Made by a program: the position numbers and the translations under genes. Below the pieces are notes generated by a model. It had not been told where the DNA came from. It worked only from the letters and a program-made list of their open reading frames with translations, and did no database searches. Positions 7,156 to 17,703 of a stretch of DNA of 35,977 nucleotides are shown here, in pieces. Numbering within the stretch: position 1 is the stretch's first letter; each line of letters begins with the position of its first letter. Source of the stretch: an uncultured SAR86 cluster bacterium (GTDB lineage Bacteria; Pseudomonadota; Gammaproteobacteria; Magnimaribacterales; D2472); the NCBI GenBank assembly GCA_943788515.1, contig CALSQM010000013.1, positions 1-35,977 on the forward strand. Direction: 5' to 3'.

Positions 7156-8139
7156 TTAAGCTCCGTGTTTAATGACTATTCTTCCTACCTGTTGACCTTG
7201 GAGAATTTTATTAACTTCCTCTCCAATAGTATCAAGGTTTATCTCTTTCGTTTGTGATTTAAGATCAAGTTGCCATTCTGAGGACAAAAGTCTCCATAAT
7301 TCTTTCTTTAGTTCGATTGGGGATTCAGCAGAGTCAATACCTATTAAAGAAACTCCACGTAATATAAAAGGAAAAACAGAAGATGTGAACTTCATACCTC
7401 CAACATTTCCACAGCACGAAATCGCACCTTCATTTGAAATCATAGAAATCATCTTTGCAAGCATTTCACCACCAACAGTATCTATTGCTCCAGCATATAT
7501 TGCCTTATCAAGAGCTCTTACTGGTTCTGCCATATAGTCAGATCTTTGAATGATTTCTGTTGCTCCCATATCTAGTAATATTTTATTCTCATTTGTCTTG
7601 CCAGTTATAGCGTGAACTTCATAACCAAGCTTGGATAATATATTAACTGCTACAGAGCCAACTCCACCAGTAGCCCCAGAAACCAAAACTGGTAAATCTT
7701 TTGATATTCCGGAATCAATAATTTTTTTAACACATGCTGCAGCTGTTATACCAGCTGTTCCAATACTCATCGCATCAAACATTTCCATATTTTCAGGCAG
7801 GTGAACAACCCACTCAGCAGGCAGATGAACAATTTCACCAAAACCTCCATTAACAGCCATTCCTATCTTATAACCAGTAGCAATAACATTATCACCTACT
7901 GAAAATCTCTTATCCGCAGATTCCAATACCGTGCCAACAACGTCTATACCAGGAACAAATGGATATTCTTTCGCAACACCTTTTACTCCAGTAGAGGCTA
8001 ATGCGTCTTTAAAATTTAATGATGAGTAGTGAACCCTTATTAGTAAATGACCAGATTCTATTAATGGTGCCTCTAGTTCTTGTATAGACCCACTAAATTG
8101 ATCATCTTTTTGCTCAACAAGATAAGCTTTATATTTCAC
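7156..8139 (-). CDS. acuI: Acrylyl-CoA reductase AcuI / YhdH family quinone oxidoreductase
   Basis: A 327-aa zinc-free member of the medium-chain dehydrogenase/reductase superfamily. It opens with KYKAYLVEQKDDQFSGSIQEL and contains SSLNFKDALASTG and YPFVPGIDVVGTV, signatures of the YhdH/AcuI group. The Rossmann motif VLVSGATGGVGSVAVNIL lies at about 150-167. These enzymes reduce acrylyl-CoA to propionyl-CoA with NADPH, a step of DMSP and 3-hydroxypropionate breakdown and a means of detoxifying acrylate. It starts with GTG at 8137-8139. GGAG lies 6 bases upstream inside the trxB 3' end and the gap is only 3 bases, so the two are co-translated. No DMSP lyase is present here, so the physiological role remains open. 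Confidence 0.88.
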   Translation of the reverse strand: MKYKAYLVEQKDDQFSGSIQELEAPLIESGHLLIRVHYSSLNFKDALASTGVKGVAKEYPFVPGIDVVGTVLESADKRFSVGDNVIATGYKIGMAVNGGFGEIVHLPAEWVVHLPENMEMFDAMSIGTAGITAAACVKKIIDSGISKDLPVLVSGATGGVGSVAVNILSKLGYEVHAITGKTNENKILLDMGATEIIQRSDYMAEPVRALDKAIYAGAIDTVGGEMLAKMISMISNEGAISCCGNVGGMKFTSSVFPFILRGVSLIGIDSAESPIELKKELWRLLSSEWQLDLKSQTKEINLDTIGEEVNKILQGQQVGRIVIKHGA

Positions 8140-8142
8140 TTA

Positions 8143-9123
<981 letters not shown>

Positions 9124-9147
9124 CTAAAATTTAAATAAAAAATAATT

Positions 9148-11445
9148 ATGATTCCTATATATATAAAAAATACTCTACTTAATTTTTTTAGCTTCTTTTT
9201 AATAGCTTTTTCACTATATATATTTATTGCATTAGTTTCATATAACCCCAGTGATTCTGGTATTTTTAATATCAACTCCAATCCCACAATTCAAAATCTT
9301 GGTGGGCCGTTAGGAGCAAAAATATCAGATTTTTTATTTACAGTAATTGGAATAGGTTCATATTTAGTTCTGCTGATTGGTTTTGTTTGGGCTTTACAGA
9401 CTCTTTTTTTTAAAGACCCTTATAACTCTAAAATTAAAATAGCAGTTAGGTTTATAAGCTCTATAATTTTGCTTATAAGTTTTTGCTCAATAGCTGAATA
9501 TTATTTCTCACAAAATGCAGGGGGATATATAGGCAAATCACTCTTTATTAATTTATCTAATGCTCTAGGCTTTATTGGCAGTCTAATATTTCTAGTAATT
9601 TTTATTATTCCAGTTTCATCGCTTTCTCTTAATTTTTCATGGCTCACAATTATTGATTTATTAGGCTCATCGATTTTATCAACTGCAAAGTTTATAAAAG
9701 TTCATATGCAATTATTATTTTCTAGACTTTTAAATCTTATGAGTAATCTGATAGTTAATATAAAAGAAAAGAAAAATTCTCTTGCTGAAAAAAGAGCTGA
9801 AAAACAAATTGAAAAAACTAAAACTATTTTAAAGCCTAAGAAATCTGAAAAAAGCTCAGACTTTTCATCCAAGGTTATTTCATCTGACGTTAAGCAGCCT
9901 GATCTTCCTAATACAACCGAAACAAAACTAAGGGAAATAGATAACCTTTCACCCAAAGAATCTGAATCTAAAGCTGTAATGCCGAGTACTGAACTTTTAG
10001 ATAGAGCTTTAGATGATGGCTCATCTTTAACTGAGTTAGAGCTTAGTCAAATAGCAGATTTACTTGAAACCAAGCTTGAGGAATTTGGCATAGAAGCAAG
10101 TGTAGAATCAGTTCTTCCAGGGCCAGTAGTTACAAGATTTGAAATTCAGCCTGCGCCTGGAACCAAGGCAAGTAAAATTACTGGGATTGCACAAGATATT
10201 GCAAGGTCATTGTCTGTTAGTAGCGTTAGAGTTGTAGAAGTTATCGAGGGCAAATCTTATGTAGGAATTGAGATTCCCAATACCAATAGAAAAATGGTGA
10301 GACTCACAGAGATATTATCTTCACAGGCTTTTAAAAGCTCTCCATCAAACCTAACCTTGGCGTTAGGTCACGATATTTCAGGAAATCCTGTGGTTGTTGA
10401 TCTTGCTAAGATGCCTCATCTTCTTGTTGCTGGAACAACAGGATCAGGTAAATCGGTTGGTGTTAATGCCATGCTATTAAGTTTATTATTCAAATCTGAT
10501 CCAAAAGATGTTCGCTTAATTCTCATTGATCCAAAAATGCTTGAGCTATCTGTATATGATGGTATCCCACACTTACTTACCCCAGTAATAACAGATATGA
10601 CAGATGCATCCAATGGTCTGAGATGGTGTGTGGTTGAAATGGATAGAAGGTATAAATTGATGTCTATGATGGGCGTCAGAAATTTAGCAGGATTTAATAA
10701 AAAAATTGAAGACGCAGCAGCTAACGGCAAACAAATAATCAATCCACTTCGCCCTGAGGATGAGGAGTATCTTGAAACCCTTCCATCTATAGTGGTGGTG
10801 GTTGATGAGTTTGCTGACATGATGATGCTTGTTGGTAAAAAAGTAGAACACCTTATTGCAAGAATTGCACAAAAAGCTAGAGCGGCAGGTATCCACCTAA
10901 TTTTAGCTACACAAAGACCCTCTGTGGATGTTATTACTGGATTAATCAAAGCCAATATACCAACAAGAATAGGCTTTCAAGTTTCAACAAAAATTGATTC
11001 AAGGACAATTCTTGACCAAGGAGGAGCAGAACAATTATTGGGCTATGGAGATATGCTTTATCTTCCTCCTGGGGTTGGTGTTCCGATTCGAGTTCATGGA
11101 GCTTTTGTTGGGGATGATGAGGTTCATAGAGTTGTCAATGATTGGAAATCTAGAGCTGAACCTGACTACCTTGAAGATATAGTTAATTCAGCACAAGAGA
11201 CTGGACCTATACCTGGCTGGTCAGGATCAGAGACTGCTTCGTCTGAAGATGCAGATGATTTATATGATGAGGCTGTAAACTTTGTTCTTGAATCCCGAAG
11301 AGCCTCAATTTCAGCTGTACAAAGAAAACTTAGGATAGGTTATAACAGAGCAGCTCGCCTAATAGAGACTATGGAAGAAGCAGGACTTGTATCTGAAATG
11401 AGTTCTAATGGTTCAAGAGAAGTTTTAGTTCCTAAAAGGGATTAA
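9148..11445 (+). CDS. ftsK: DNA translocase FtsK
   Basis: A 765-aa membrane-anchored ATPase that couples chromosome dimer resolution to division. Hydrophobic segments at about 9-31, 62-83, 101-120 and 139-160 form the N-terminal anchor. A short Lys/Glu/Ser-rich linker follows (about 205-280), far shorter than the long linker of the E. coli protein. The motor has Walker A GTTGSGKS at 429-436, [25 protein letters not shown] and Walker [13 protein letters not shown]. The C-terminal gamma winged helix (about 700-765, [26 protein letters not shown]) reads KOPS sites. The stop shares one base with the lolA ATG. Large antisense frames inside it (for example 10416-10955) are codon-bias shadows. Confidence 0.97.
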   Translation: MIPIYIKNTLLNFFSFFLIAFSLYIFIALVSYNPSDSGIFNINSNPTIQNLGGPLGAKISDFLFTVIGIGSYLVLLIGFVWALQTLFFKDPYNSKIKIAVRFISSIILLISFCSIAEYYFSQNAGGYIGKSLFINLSNALGFIGSLIFLVIFIIPVSSLSLNFSWLTIIDLLGSSILSTAKFIKVHMQLLFSRLLNLMSNLIVNIKEKKNSLAEKRAEKQIEKTKTILKPKKSEKSSDFSSKVISSDVKQPDLPNTTETKLREIDNLSPKESESKAVMPSTELLDRALDDGSSLTELELSQIADLLETKLEEFGIEASVESVLPGPVVTRFEIQPAPGTKASKITGIAQDIARSLSVSSVRVVEVIEGKSYVGIEIPNTNRKMVRLTEILSSQAFKSSPSNLTLALGHDISGNPVVVDLAKMPHLLVAGTTGSGKSVGVNAMLLSLLFKSDPKDVRLILIDPKMLELSVYDGIPHLLTPVITDMTDASNGLRWCVVEMDRRYKLMSMMGVRNLAGFNKKIEDAAANGKQIINPLRPEDEEYLETLPSIVVVVDEFADMMMLVGKKVEHLIARIAQKARAAGIHLILATQRPSVDVITGLIKANIPTRIGFQVSTKIDSRTILDQGGAEQLLGYGDMLYLPPGVGVPIRVHGAFVGDDEVHRVVNDWKSRAEPDYLEDIVNSAQETGPIPGWSGSETASSEDADDLYDEAVNFVLESRRASISAVQRKLRIGYNRAARLIETMEEAGLVSEMSSNGSREVLVPKRD

Positions 11446-11933
11446 TGACAAAGATCACATCATCTCTGCTATTTCTAATTTGCTTTAATCTTAATGCGCT
11501 TGATTTGGTAGATAATCTAAATACCTTAATTCAAAATGATTTAAATTTTATACAAAAGTCTATAAATCCTAAGACAAATAAAGTTGATAACTCTTCTGGT
11601 AATGTTATTAGAAAAAATGATGTTATAACCATAAACGTAGATACTCCATTTAAAGAAAGATATAAAATTAAACAAGATATAGTTGAAGTCTATGATTATG
11701 ATTTTGATGAAACAAAAACTATTCTTTTAGAAGACATAAACGCGAGATCAATGAGTCTGTTAATAAAAGGTATAAGTCAGGAAGATGTATCCTCTTATAC
11801 AGAAAATATACTTTATCTTAATAGTGAAATAGACGATGTCTATATTGAATTAATAAATGATAAAACCTTTGTGATTAAATTTATAGATAATTTAGGCATT
11901 AATAATATTATTAATTTTGAGGCTATAAAATAG
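11445..11933 (+). CDS. lolA: Outer-membrane lipoprotein carrier LolA (divergent)
   Basis: The 162-aa protein has a signal peptide (about 1-18, ending FNLNA) and no membrane anchor otherwise, as expected for a periplasmic carrier that shuttles lipoproteins from LolCDE to LolB. Sequence similarity is weak. The region KNDVITINVDTPFKERYKIKQDIVEVYDYDFDETKT fits the LolA pattern of a PF segment followed by a Y-D-D element on the second and third strands. Assignment leans on its position between ftsK and crcB/serS, where lolA sits in many gammaproteobacteria, and on its length. It overlaps the ftsK stop by one base (TAATG), so translation is probably coupled. Confidence 0.78.
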   Translation: MTKITSSLLFLICFNLNALDLVDNLNTLIQNDLNFIQKSINPKTNKVDNSSGNVIRKNDVITINVDTPFKERYKIKQDIVEVYDYDFDETKTILLEDINARSMSLLIKGISQEDVSSYTENILYLNSEIDDVYIELINDKTFVIKFIDNLGINNIINFEAIK

Positions 11934-11934
11934 T

Positions 11935-12288
11935 ATGAACCTTTTAATGATAGGTTTGGGTGGGTCAATTGGTGCAATATCAAGATATAGTTTGAATGAA
12001 CTCTTCATTAAAATAATGCCGACAATGGCTCCGCTGGGAACCTTATGTATTAATATTTTTGGTTGTTTATTAATTGGAATATATCTAGGTAATTCAATGC
12101 CAATAAAAGATTCATCTTATTACTTTTTTGTAATTGGATTTCTTGGATCTTTTACAACCATGTCTGCATTCACGCATCATACAATCCAACTAATCAATAC
12201 AAATACATTAATAGCAACATCATATATAATCACATCTATATTTTTATGCATATTTGCAACCTATATTGGAACACTTATTTCTAGATAA
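11935..12288 (+). CDS. crcB: Fluoride channel CrcB/Fluc
   Basis: A 117-aa four-helix protein of the CrcB/Fluc family, which works as a dual-topology dimer exporting fluoride. Diagnostic segments are GGSIGAISRY at the N-terminus, GTLCINIFGCLLIGIYLG (the pore Asn) and GFLGSFTTMSAFTHHT, where the Phe/Ser/Thr line the ion path. It lies one base after lolA and abuts serS (TAA followed at once by ATG), so it is part of the ftsK-lolA-crcB-serS string. No fluoride riboswitch can precede it, because there is no leader. Regulation must come from the operon. Confidence 0.93.
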   Translation: MNLLMIGLGGSIGAISRYSLNELFIKIMPTMAPLGTLCINIFGCLLIGIYLGNSMPIKDSSYYFFVIGFLGSFTTMSAFTHHTIQLINTNTLIATSYIITSIFLCIFATYIGTLISR

Positions 12289-13533
12289 ATGATAAACATT
12301 AAAAATTTAAGAGATGACATCGATGCCGTAGCATTAGCATTAGCTTCGAGAGGTTATGAGCTTAACAAAACTATTTTTATTGAGCTTGAAAGTGAAAGAA
12401 AAGTTCTTCAAGTTGAGGTTGAGTCATTACAGTCTGATAGAAAAAACCTTTCAAACGAATTTGGAAAACTTAAATCTGAAGGAAAAGATATAGGCGAGCT
12501 TAAGGATCAAATTGATCAAATTAATAATGCTCTTAAATTAAAGGATTCTTTATTACAGGCCATACTAGAAAAGATGCATATCTATTTATTAGATATTCCA
12601 AATATCCCTCATGAATCAACACCAGTTGGTAAAAACGAAGATGACAACGTTGTTTTAAGAAAACATGGTGATATTCTTTCTTCTAACACAGTTGATCATT
12701 TAGACATTACATCAAAAATTGATACTGACCTTGCTGCAAAACTTGCAGGATCTAGGTTCGCAGTTTTAAAAGGTGATGTGGCTAAATTACAAAGAGCTTT
12801 AATAAGCTTAATGCTTGATACAGCTATAAAAAATGGATACGAAGAGTACTATGTTCCTTTTATGGCTAACAAAGAGTCTCTAACAGGGACTGGGCAATTA
12901 CCTAAGTTTGAAGAAGATTTATTTAAAACAACCGAGAATCTCTATCTTATACCTACTGCAGAAGTACCTTTAACTAATGTACAGAGAGATACTTTAACTG
13001 AGATTGGTAAATTACCATTAAAACTTACTTCTCATACCCCATGCTTTCGATCAGAAGCTGGAAGTTATGGAAGAGATACAAAGGGCCTTATTAGACAGCA
13101 TCAATTTGAAAAAATTGAATTAGTACAAGTTACTCATGAAGATGACTCAATGAATGCACTTGATGGGTTACTTGGTAACGCCGAAGAAATATTGCAACTA
13201 TTAGAGCTGCCATATCAAGTTATAGAACTTTGTACTGGCGATATTGGCTTTTCATCATGCAAAACATTTGACATAGAAGTTTGGATGCCAAGCCAAAATA
13301 AATATAGAGAAATATCATCCTGTTCTAATTTTAGTGATTTTCAAGCCAGAAGGGCAAATATAAAGGTTAAAGGAGAGAATGGTAAGAACTTTGCGCATAC
13401 CATTAATGGTTCTGCACTTGCTGTTGGGAGAACATTGATAGCTATTTTAGAAAATAGATATGACGGTTCTAACACAATTATCTTACCAAAGGCTTTAAAA
13501 CCATACATCGAAGATTTAACGATCTCAATTTAG
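12289..13533 (+). CDS. serS: Seryl-tRNA synthetase
   Basis: A 414-aa class II aminoacyl-tRNA synthetase charging tRNA-Ser. Residues 1 to about 110 form the tRNA-binding antiparallel coiled coil (ELESERKVLQVEVESLQ, then LKDQIDQINNALKLKDSLL). The core follows with motif 1 (EEYYVPFMANKESLTGTGQL), motif 2 (CFRSEAGSYGRDTKGLIRQH) and motif 3 (NGSALAVGRTLIAILENR). Serine-specific TAEVPL is present (residues 223-228). Length is close to the bacterial norm. It starts directly after the crcB stop with no spacer, indicating translational coupling. A 9-bp inverted repeat overlaps its stop codon and may act as the operon terminator. Confidence 0.98.
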   Translation: MINIKNLRDDIDAVALALASRGYELNKTIFIELESERKVLQVEVESLQSDRKNLSNEFGKLKSEGKDIGELKDQIDQINNALKLKDSLLQAILEKMHIYLLDIPNIPHESTPVGKNEDDNVVLRKHGDILSSNTVDHLDITSKIDTDLAAKLAGSRFAVLKGDVAKLQRALISLMLDTAIKNGYEEYYVPFMANKESLTGTGQLPKFEEDLFKTTENLYLIPTAEVPLTNVQRDTLTEIGKLPLKLTSHTPCFRSEAGSYGRDTKGLIRQHQFEKIELVQVTHEDDSMNALDGLLGNAEEILQLLELPYQVIELCTGDIGFSSCKTFDIEVWMPSQNKYREISSCSNFSDFQARRANIKVKGENGKNFAHTINGSALAVGRTLIAILENRYDGSNTIILPKALKPYIEDLTISI

Positions 13534-13557
13534 CAAATTTATACTGTTAATTGAGAT
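13522..13557 (+). terminator. Possible terminator of ftsK-lolA-crcB-serS
   Basis: ATCTCAATT (13522-13530) pairs perfectly with AATTGAGAT (13549-13557) across an 18-nt loop, followed by the T-rich ATATTTCTTGTTTTATTTTA. The stem is AT-rich and overlaps the serS stop codon, so this is a weak call. Confidence 0.4.
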
Positions 13558-13564
13558 ATATTTC

Positions 13565-13593
13565 TTGTTTTATTTTATTCAAAAGTAGATAAT
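13565..13593 (+). promoter_or_regulatory. Sigma-70-type promoter of the Oar-like receptor
   Basis: TTGTTT (13565-13570), a 17-base spacer and GATAAT (13588-13593) fit a sigma-70 promoter with one mismatch in the -10 and two in the -35. It leaves a leader of about 25 bases that contains GGGGA before the ATG at 13626. Confidence 0.45.
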
Positions 13594-13625
13594 AAATTCC
13601 ATAACAACTTTATGGGGATAAATCC

Positions 13626-16600
13626 ATGTTTAATCAAACTAAGTACCTTTTCTCAGGCTTCTTATTATTATCACTTTTTAGTGCAAACATCTTTGCTGCT
13701 AATGACACAACTTCAGCTCTAAGAGGGCAATCGAATGTTGGGTCTGCAACTGTAGAAGTAACACACATACCTACTGGTATAACTAAAACTTCATCTTCTG
13801 ATGCAAGTGGTGTATTTTCAGTTGGTAACTTAAGACCTGGTGGTCCATACAAAATTACAGTTTCAAAAGCAGGATATGCGACTGAAACTATCAATGATGT
13901 ATATCTATCAGTTTCTGAGACTGCAAAACTATCTGTAGCGCTAGCTTCTGATAGTGATATAGATGATGTTACTGTAGTTGGTACAAAATCAGCTAGAATT
14001 CAAACATCTTTAGCTGTAACTTCAGAAGATATTGAAAGAATACCTAGTATCGAAAGATCTATTTCCGACTATGTCAAAAAAGACTCAAGAATCTTTGTTG
14101 AAGGAACATCAAGAAATGCAACAATTTCTGTTTCAGGTACTAACAATAGATATAACAACTTCACAGTTGATGGGATTGAGCAAAATGACCAGTTAGGTCT
14201 TAATGCAAATGGTTTCCCGTCAGTTAGAAACCCTATTAGTATTGAAACTATTTCACAAATTCAAGTAGACATAAGCCCATTTGATGTATCAAAAGGTAAC
14301 TTTACCGGAGCAAGTATTAATGCTGTTACTAAATCAGGAACAAATGAGTTTACTGGTTCTTATTATAATTACAGTACTGATGAAGATAATGTTGGAAAAC
14401 TTAATGGTCAGAAAGCTAGCCAATTTAGTGATGAAACTAAAGGTTTCGTTCTTGGTGGTCCAATCATAAAAGATAAATTATTCTTCTTTGCATCTGTAGA
14501 AGAGTTCACATCGGTATCACCAGCTGAGCCTTATACATACAGAACAGCAACTCAAGCATTAGTTGATGAGGTTGCTGCTCAAACTCAAGCTTTATATGGC
14601 TATAACCCTGGCACAACATCATTTTTACCTCCACCAGAAATGGCTGATAAAGAGTTAGTTAAATTAGATTGGTACATTAATGACAATCATAGACTTGAAT
14701 ATGTTTACAGTTTCTCAGAAGACAATACTGTAAGACCTTACAACTACGACATACGTTTTAGTTCACATTATTACAATTATCCTGCTACAACTGAAAAAGA
14801 TACTATTGCTTACTACGGAGATCTTTCAGACAACCTATACGTTCAAGTTAAATACTCTGAAGTAGAATGGGCTAATGATCAAGATTCACTTGGTGGTGAG
14901 GATTTCCCTCATGTTGAAATCAGAATTGATCAACCTGATGGAACATATACTGGTTCTGGAAGCAGAGAAGTTATATTCTTGGGTCCAGATAAGTATAGAA
15001 GTGCTAACGAAGGTTATGCTACTGATGAAATCTTAAACATGAAAGCCGTCTATACAATGGGTGACCATGAAATAACAGTTGGTTATGACAACATTGATAA
15101 GACACTTGGTAATTTATTTATTTCAAGAGAAAATGGTGCATACAGGTTTAATGGTGTTGATAACTATTATGCAGGTATCCCTTACTACTTCAGATTTAAT
15201 AAGTCTGCTACTGGCGATCCATATTATGCATCAGCTGAGTTCACAGGATCATTTGAAACTTTGTATGTACAAGACAAGTACTATGTTTCAGATATTTTAA
15301 CTGTTAACTATGGTCTGAGATATGACAGCTTTGAAATGGCCAATGGCCCAGCTTATAATGAGTATGGTTCAAGTCTTTTAGGCTTCAGAAATGATACACC
15401 TGCAAGCACAAGCATTGTTCAGCCTAGATTTGGCTTTCAACTTGATGCAACAAACTTAGATATGTTTAGTAGTGATAGAATTGTTGCTGCTGAAATAAGA
15501 GGTGGTTACGGATTATTTGCTGGTCGAGTACCTAATGTATGGCTAGCAAGTCCTTTTGCTAATTCAGGTGTTGTTCAGTATGGATCAAGAACTGGTAGAT
15601 TTGCTGACGGCACTCCTAACTGTACGACTGGTGCTGAAATAACATGTTTTAAAGCACCTGAAACAATCTATCAAGATTTTCCATATTCAGATTATGCGAG
15701 TACAAGTCCAGCGCAAGCTATAGACCCTAATTACGACACTCCATCAACATGGAAGTTAAACTTAGAGCTACTCTTAACAACAGCTAATGGCTATGACTTG
15801 AAACTAGCCTATAACAGAGATGAAGCAAAAGATGGTGTTGGTTTTTCAGATGCATCTGCTAGCGTTGAACAGGTAGGTAAAACTGGAGTAGTTACGTATG
15901 ACTCTGAGGGAGCCTATTATATTACTAATGGACCAGGTGCCTCATCAGATTCATTTACATTATCTCTTGATAAAGAGTTTGATAATGGAGTCAGTGTTTT
16001 TGCAAGTTATACAGGTCTTGATGCTGAGAATGCATGGAATGGAACTTCTTCACAGCTATCTTCTAACTTAGAATACAATCCTAGAGTAGATCTAATGAAT
16101 GTGTCTGTTGGAAAAACTCCATGGGCTATTGAAAATAGATTAGTTGCTGGTTTAAATTACACTGCTAACTGGTTTAACAATGCTCCAACCAGTTTCTCAC
16201 TATTCTATAAAGCTTATTCAGGTAAGAGATTTAGTTACGGGTTTGATGGACTTTATGATGGTTATGATGACGGTAACACTCTTTTATACATACCTACTGT
16301 AAATGACTCAAATGTTGTCTATAGTGGTGTGACAGAAGGTCAAGTTTTACAAGCTGTTTCACATCTAGGTACAGCTGGACAGCATCTTGATGCTAACTCT
16401 GGTTCTCTTCCATATACAAGACAGCTTGATCTAAGAATTTCTCAAGAAATTCCATTGCCTGCTCTTAGACTTGGTGCATCATCAGGTGACAGAAATCTTG
16501 GAGTTGGTTCTGATAAGCACAAAATACTCGTTTACTTTGATTTATTAAATGTAATGAACTTTATCAATGAAGATAAAGGTCAGTCTTACTACCAAAGTCA

Positions 16601-16742
16601 AGGCATGAGACGTGTGCTTAATTCTGGTGGTCTAGATTCAGATGGTAGAATTATTATCACAGGCGTTAATACAAGAGGTGCCTCAATTGATAGTTATGCT
16701 TCTAGATATAGAATGCAATTAGGTTTTGTATACAAGTTTTAA
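13626..16742 (+). CDS. Oar-like TonB-dependent outer-membrane receptor
   Basis: A 1038-aa receptor. A signal peptide (about 1-24, ending ANIFA) is followed by a carboxypeptidase-regulatory-like domain (about 27-112, GSATVEVTHIPTGITKTSSS to YATETINDVYLSVSET). Next come the plug (about 125-235, including YNNFTVDGIEQNDQLGL and IETISQIQVDISPFDVSKG) and a large barrel that closes with a C-terminal aromatic, MQLGFVYKF. The extra N-terminal domain, and the GNFTGASINAVTKSGTNEFTGSYY plug/barrel junction, are typical of the Oar family rather than siderophore receptors. The substrate cannot be read from sequence. It is a stand-alone gene with its own promoter and a strong terminator. The nucleoside transporter downstream hints at nucleic-acid-derived substrates, but weakly. 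Confidence 0.93.
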   Translation: MFNQTKYLFSGFLLLSLFSANIFAANDTTSALRGQSNVGSATVEVTHIPTGITKTSSSDASGVFSVGNLRPGGPYKITVSKAGYATETINDVYLSVSETAKLSVALASDSDIDDVTVVGTKSARIQTSLAVTSEDIERIPSIERSISDYVKKDSRIFVEGTSRNATISVSGTNNRYNNFTVDGIEQNDQLGLNANGFPSVRNPISIETISQIQVDISPFDVSKGNFTGASINAVTKSGTNEFTGSYYNYSTDEDNVGKLNGQKASQFSDETKGFVLGGPIIKDKLFFFASVEEFTSVSPAEPYTYRTATQALVDEVAAQTQALYGYNPGTTSFLPPPEMADKELVKLDWYINDNHRLEYVYSFSEDNTVRPYNYDIRFSSHYYNYPATTEKDTIAYYGDLSDNLYVQVKYSEVEWANDQDSLGGEDFPHVEIRIDQPDGTYTGSGSREVIFLGPDKYRSANEGYATDEILNMKAVYTMGDHEITVGYDNIDKTLGNLFISRENGAYRFNGVDNYYAGIPYYFRFNKSATGDPYYASAEFTGSFETLYVQDKYYVSDILTVNYGLRYDSFEMANGPAYNEYGSSLLGFRNDTPASTSIVQPRFGFQLDATNLDMFSSDRIVAAEIRGGYGLFAGRVPNVWLASPFANSGVVQYGSRTGRFADGTPNCTTGAEITCFKAPETIYQDFPYSDYASTSPAQAIDPNYDTPSTWKLNLELLLTTANGYDLKLAYNRDEAKDGVGFSDASASVEQVGKTGVVTYDSEGAYYITNGPGASSDSFTLSLDKEFDNGVSVFASYTGLDAENAWNGTSSQLSSNLEYNPRVDLMNVSVGKTPWAIENRLVAGLNYTANWFNNAPTSFSLFYKAYSGKRFSYGFDGLYDGYDDGNTLLYIPTVNDSNVVYSGVTEGQVLQAVSHLGTAGQHLDANSGSLPYTRQLDLRISQEIPLPALRLGASSGDRNLGVGSDKHKILVYFDLLNVMNFINEDKGQSYYQSQGMRRVLNSGGLDSDGRIIITGVNTRGASIDSYASRYRMQLGFVYKF

Positions 16743-16756
16743 AATATAAGATCATT

Positions 16757-16788
16757 AAAAAAGGCAGTTTAAACTGCCTTTTTTTTTG
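16757..16788 (+). terminator. Intrinsic terminator after the Oar-like receptor
   Basis: A perfect palindrome, AAGGCAGTTTAAACTGCCTT (16761-16780), is preceded by an A-run and followed by T7. The A/T flanks extend the stem. This is a textbook terminator, possibly bidirectional. Confidence 0.92.
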
Positions 16789-16800
16789 CTAGAATAAATC

Positions 16801-17700
16801 ATGTCTAATCTAATTCCAAAACTATCCCTTAATGATCTTTTACAAAATGATCAGCCTTCAATAGATTTACTTTCTGAAGCTTTAGAAAATCATGGCTTTT
16901 TTGTATTGACTGATCATGGAATATCAAATGATTTATTTAAAGAGGCTTATCATTTTTCTGAGAAATTTTTTAACTTAGAATTAGCAATCAAAAAGAAACT
17001 TTCACATCCAGAAAAAGCTGGGGCTAGAGGATATACTCCTTTTGGTAAGGAAACCGCTCTTGGTGAGACTGTACCTGACTTGAAAGAGTTTTGGCATCAT
17101 GGTCCTATTATTGATGATTCATACGACAGAAGAATTATGTCTAATGTCGATGTAAGTGATTTAGAAGGCTTTGATGAATTATTTGATCAGCTTTTCAATG
17201 AAATGAAGCACCTTGGTATGAAGTTATTGTCTTCAATCAGCCTTACTCTAGATAAACCTGAAAACTTCTTTGATTCGAAGGTTGAAAAGGGCAACTCTCT
17301 TTTACGTTTAATACATTACCCACCTTCAGATAATGAAAATATGTTTAGAGCAAGAGAGCATGAAGACATTAATCTTATAACACTTCTTATAGGAGCTGAT
17401 GAGCCAGGGCTTGAAGTTAAAGATAAATCAGGTAATTGGTTGCCTGTAAGCTCATCATTTAATGAAATAGTTTGTAATATAGGTGACATGATGCAACTGA
17501 TTACAGATGGTAAATTAAAAAGCACACCTCATAGGGTTGTAAAGTATAATTTAAATGAAAAACGCTCTAGATACAGCATACCTTTTTTTCTTCATCCATC
17601 ACCCGATACTATGCTCAGTTCTATATACGATGAGTCCGATAAAGGTGTCTTAGCTCATGATTTTTTAGATGAACGATTAAGGGCTATTAAGTTATACTAA
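16801..17700 (+). CDS. 2-oxoglutarate/Fe(II) oxygenase, isopenicillin-N-synthase-like family
   Basis: A 299-aa non-haem iron dioxygenase. The N-terminal DIOX_N part (ENHGFFVLTDHGI, KKLSHPEKAGARGYTPFGKE) precedes the jelly-roll core. The iron triad is H187-x-D189 (AREHEDINLITLL) with H244 (STPHRVVKYN). R257-x-S259 (RYSIPFFLHP) binds 2-oxoglutarate. All key residues are intact. The family covers hydroxylation, demethylation and ring-forming reactions, including pyrimidine and deoxynucleoside hydroxylases. Only three bases separate it from the concentrative nucleoside transporter, so a nucleoside or base substrate is a reasonable inference. No Shine-Dalgarno is visible. TAGAAT at 16790-16795 could serve as a -10 box for a near-leaderless transcript. 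Confidence 0.88.
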   Translation: MSNLIPKLSLNDLLQNDQPSIDLLSEALENHGFFVLTDHGISNDLFKEAYHFSEKFFNLELAIKKKLSHPEKAGARGYTPFGKETALGETVPDLKEFWHHGPIIDDSYDRRIMSNVDVSDLEGFDELFDQLFNEMKHLGMKLLSSISLTLDKPENFFDSKVEKGNSLLRLIHYPPSDNENMFRAREHEDINLITLLIGADEPGLEVKDKSGNWLPVSSSFNEIVCNIGDMMQLITDGKLKSTPHRVVKYNLNEKRSRYSIPFFLHPSPDTMLSSIYDESDKGVLAHDFLDERLRAIKLY

Positions 17701-17703
17701 ATC

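Noticed and set aside
10416-10955. 179-codon open frame on the minus strand inside ftsK
   Set aside because: It lies fully within the conserved motor domain of FtsK; its translation is low-complexity Ser/Ile and resembles no protein. It is a codon-usage shadow.
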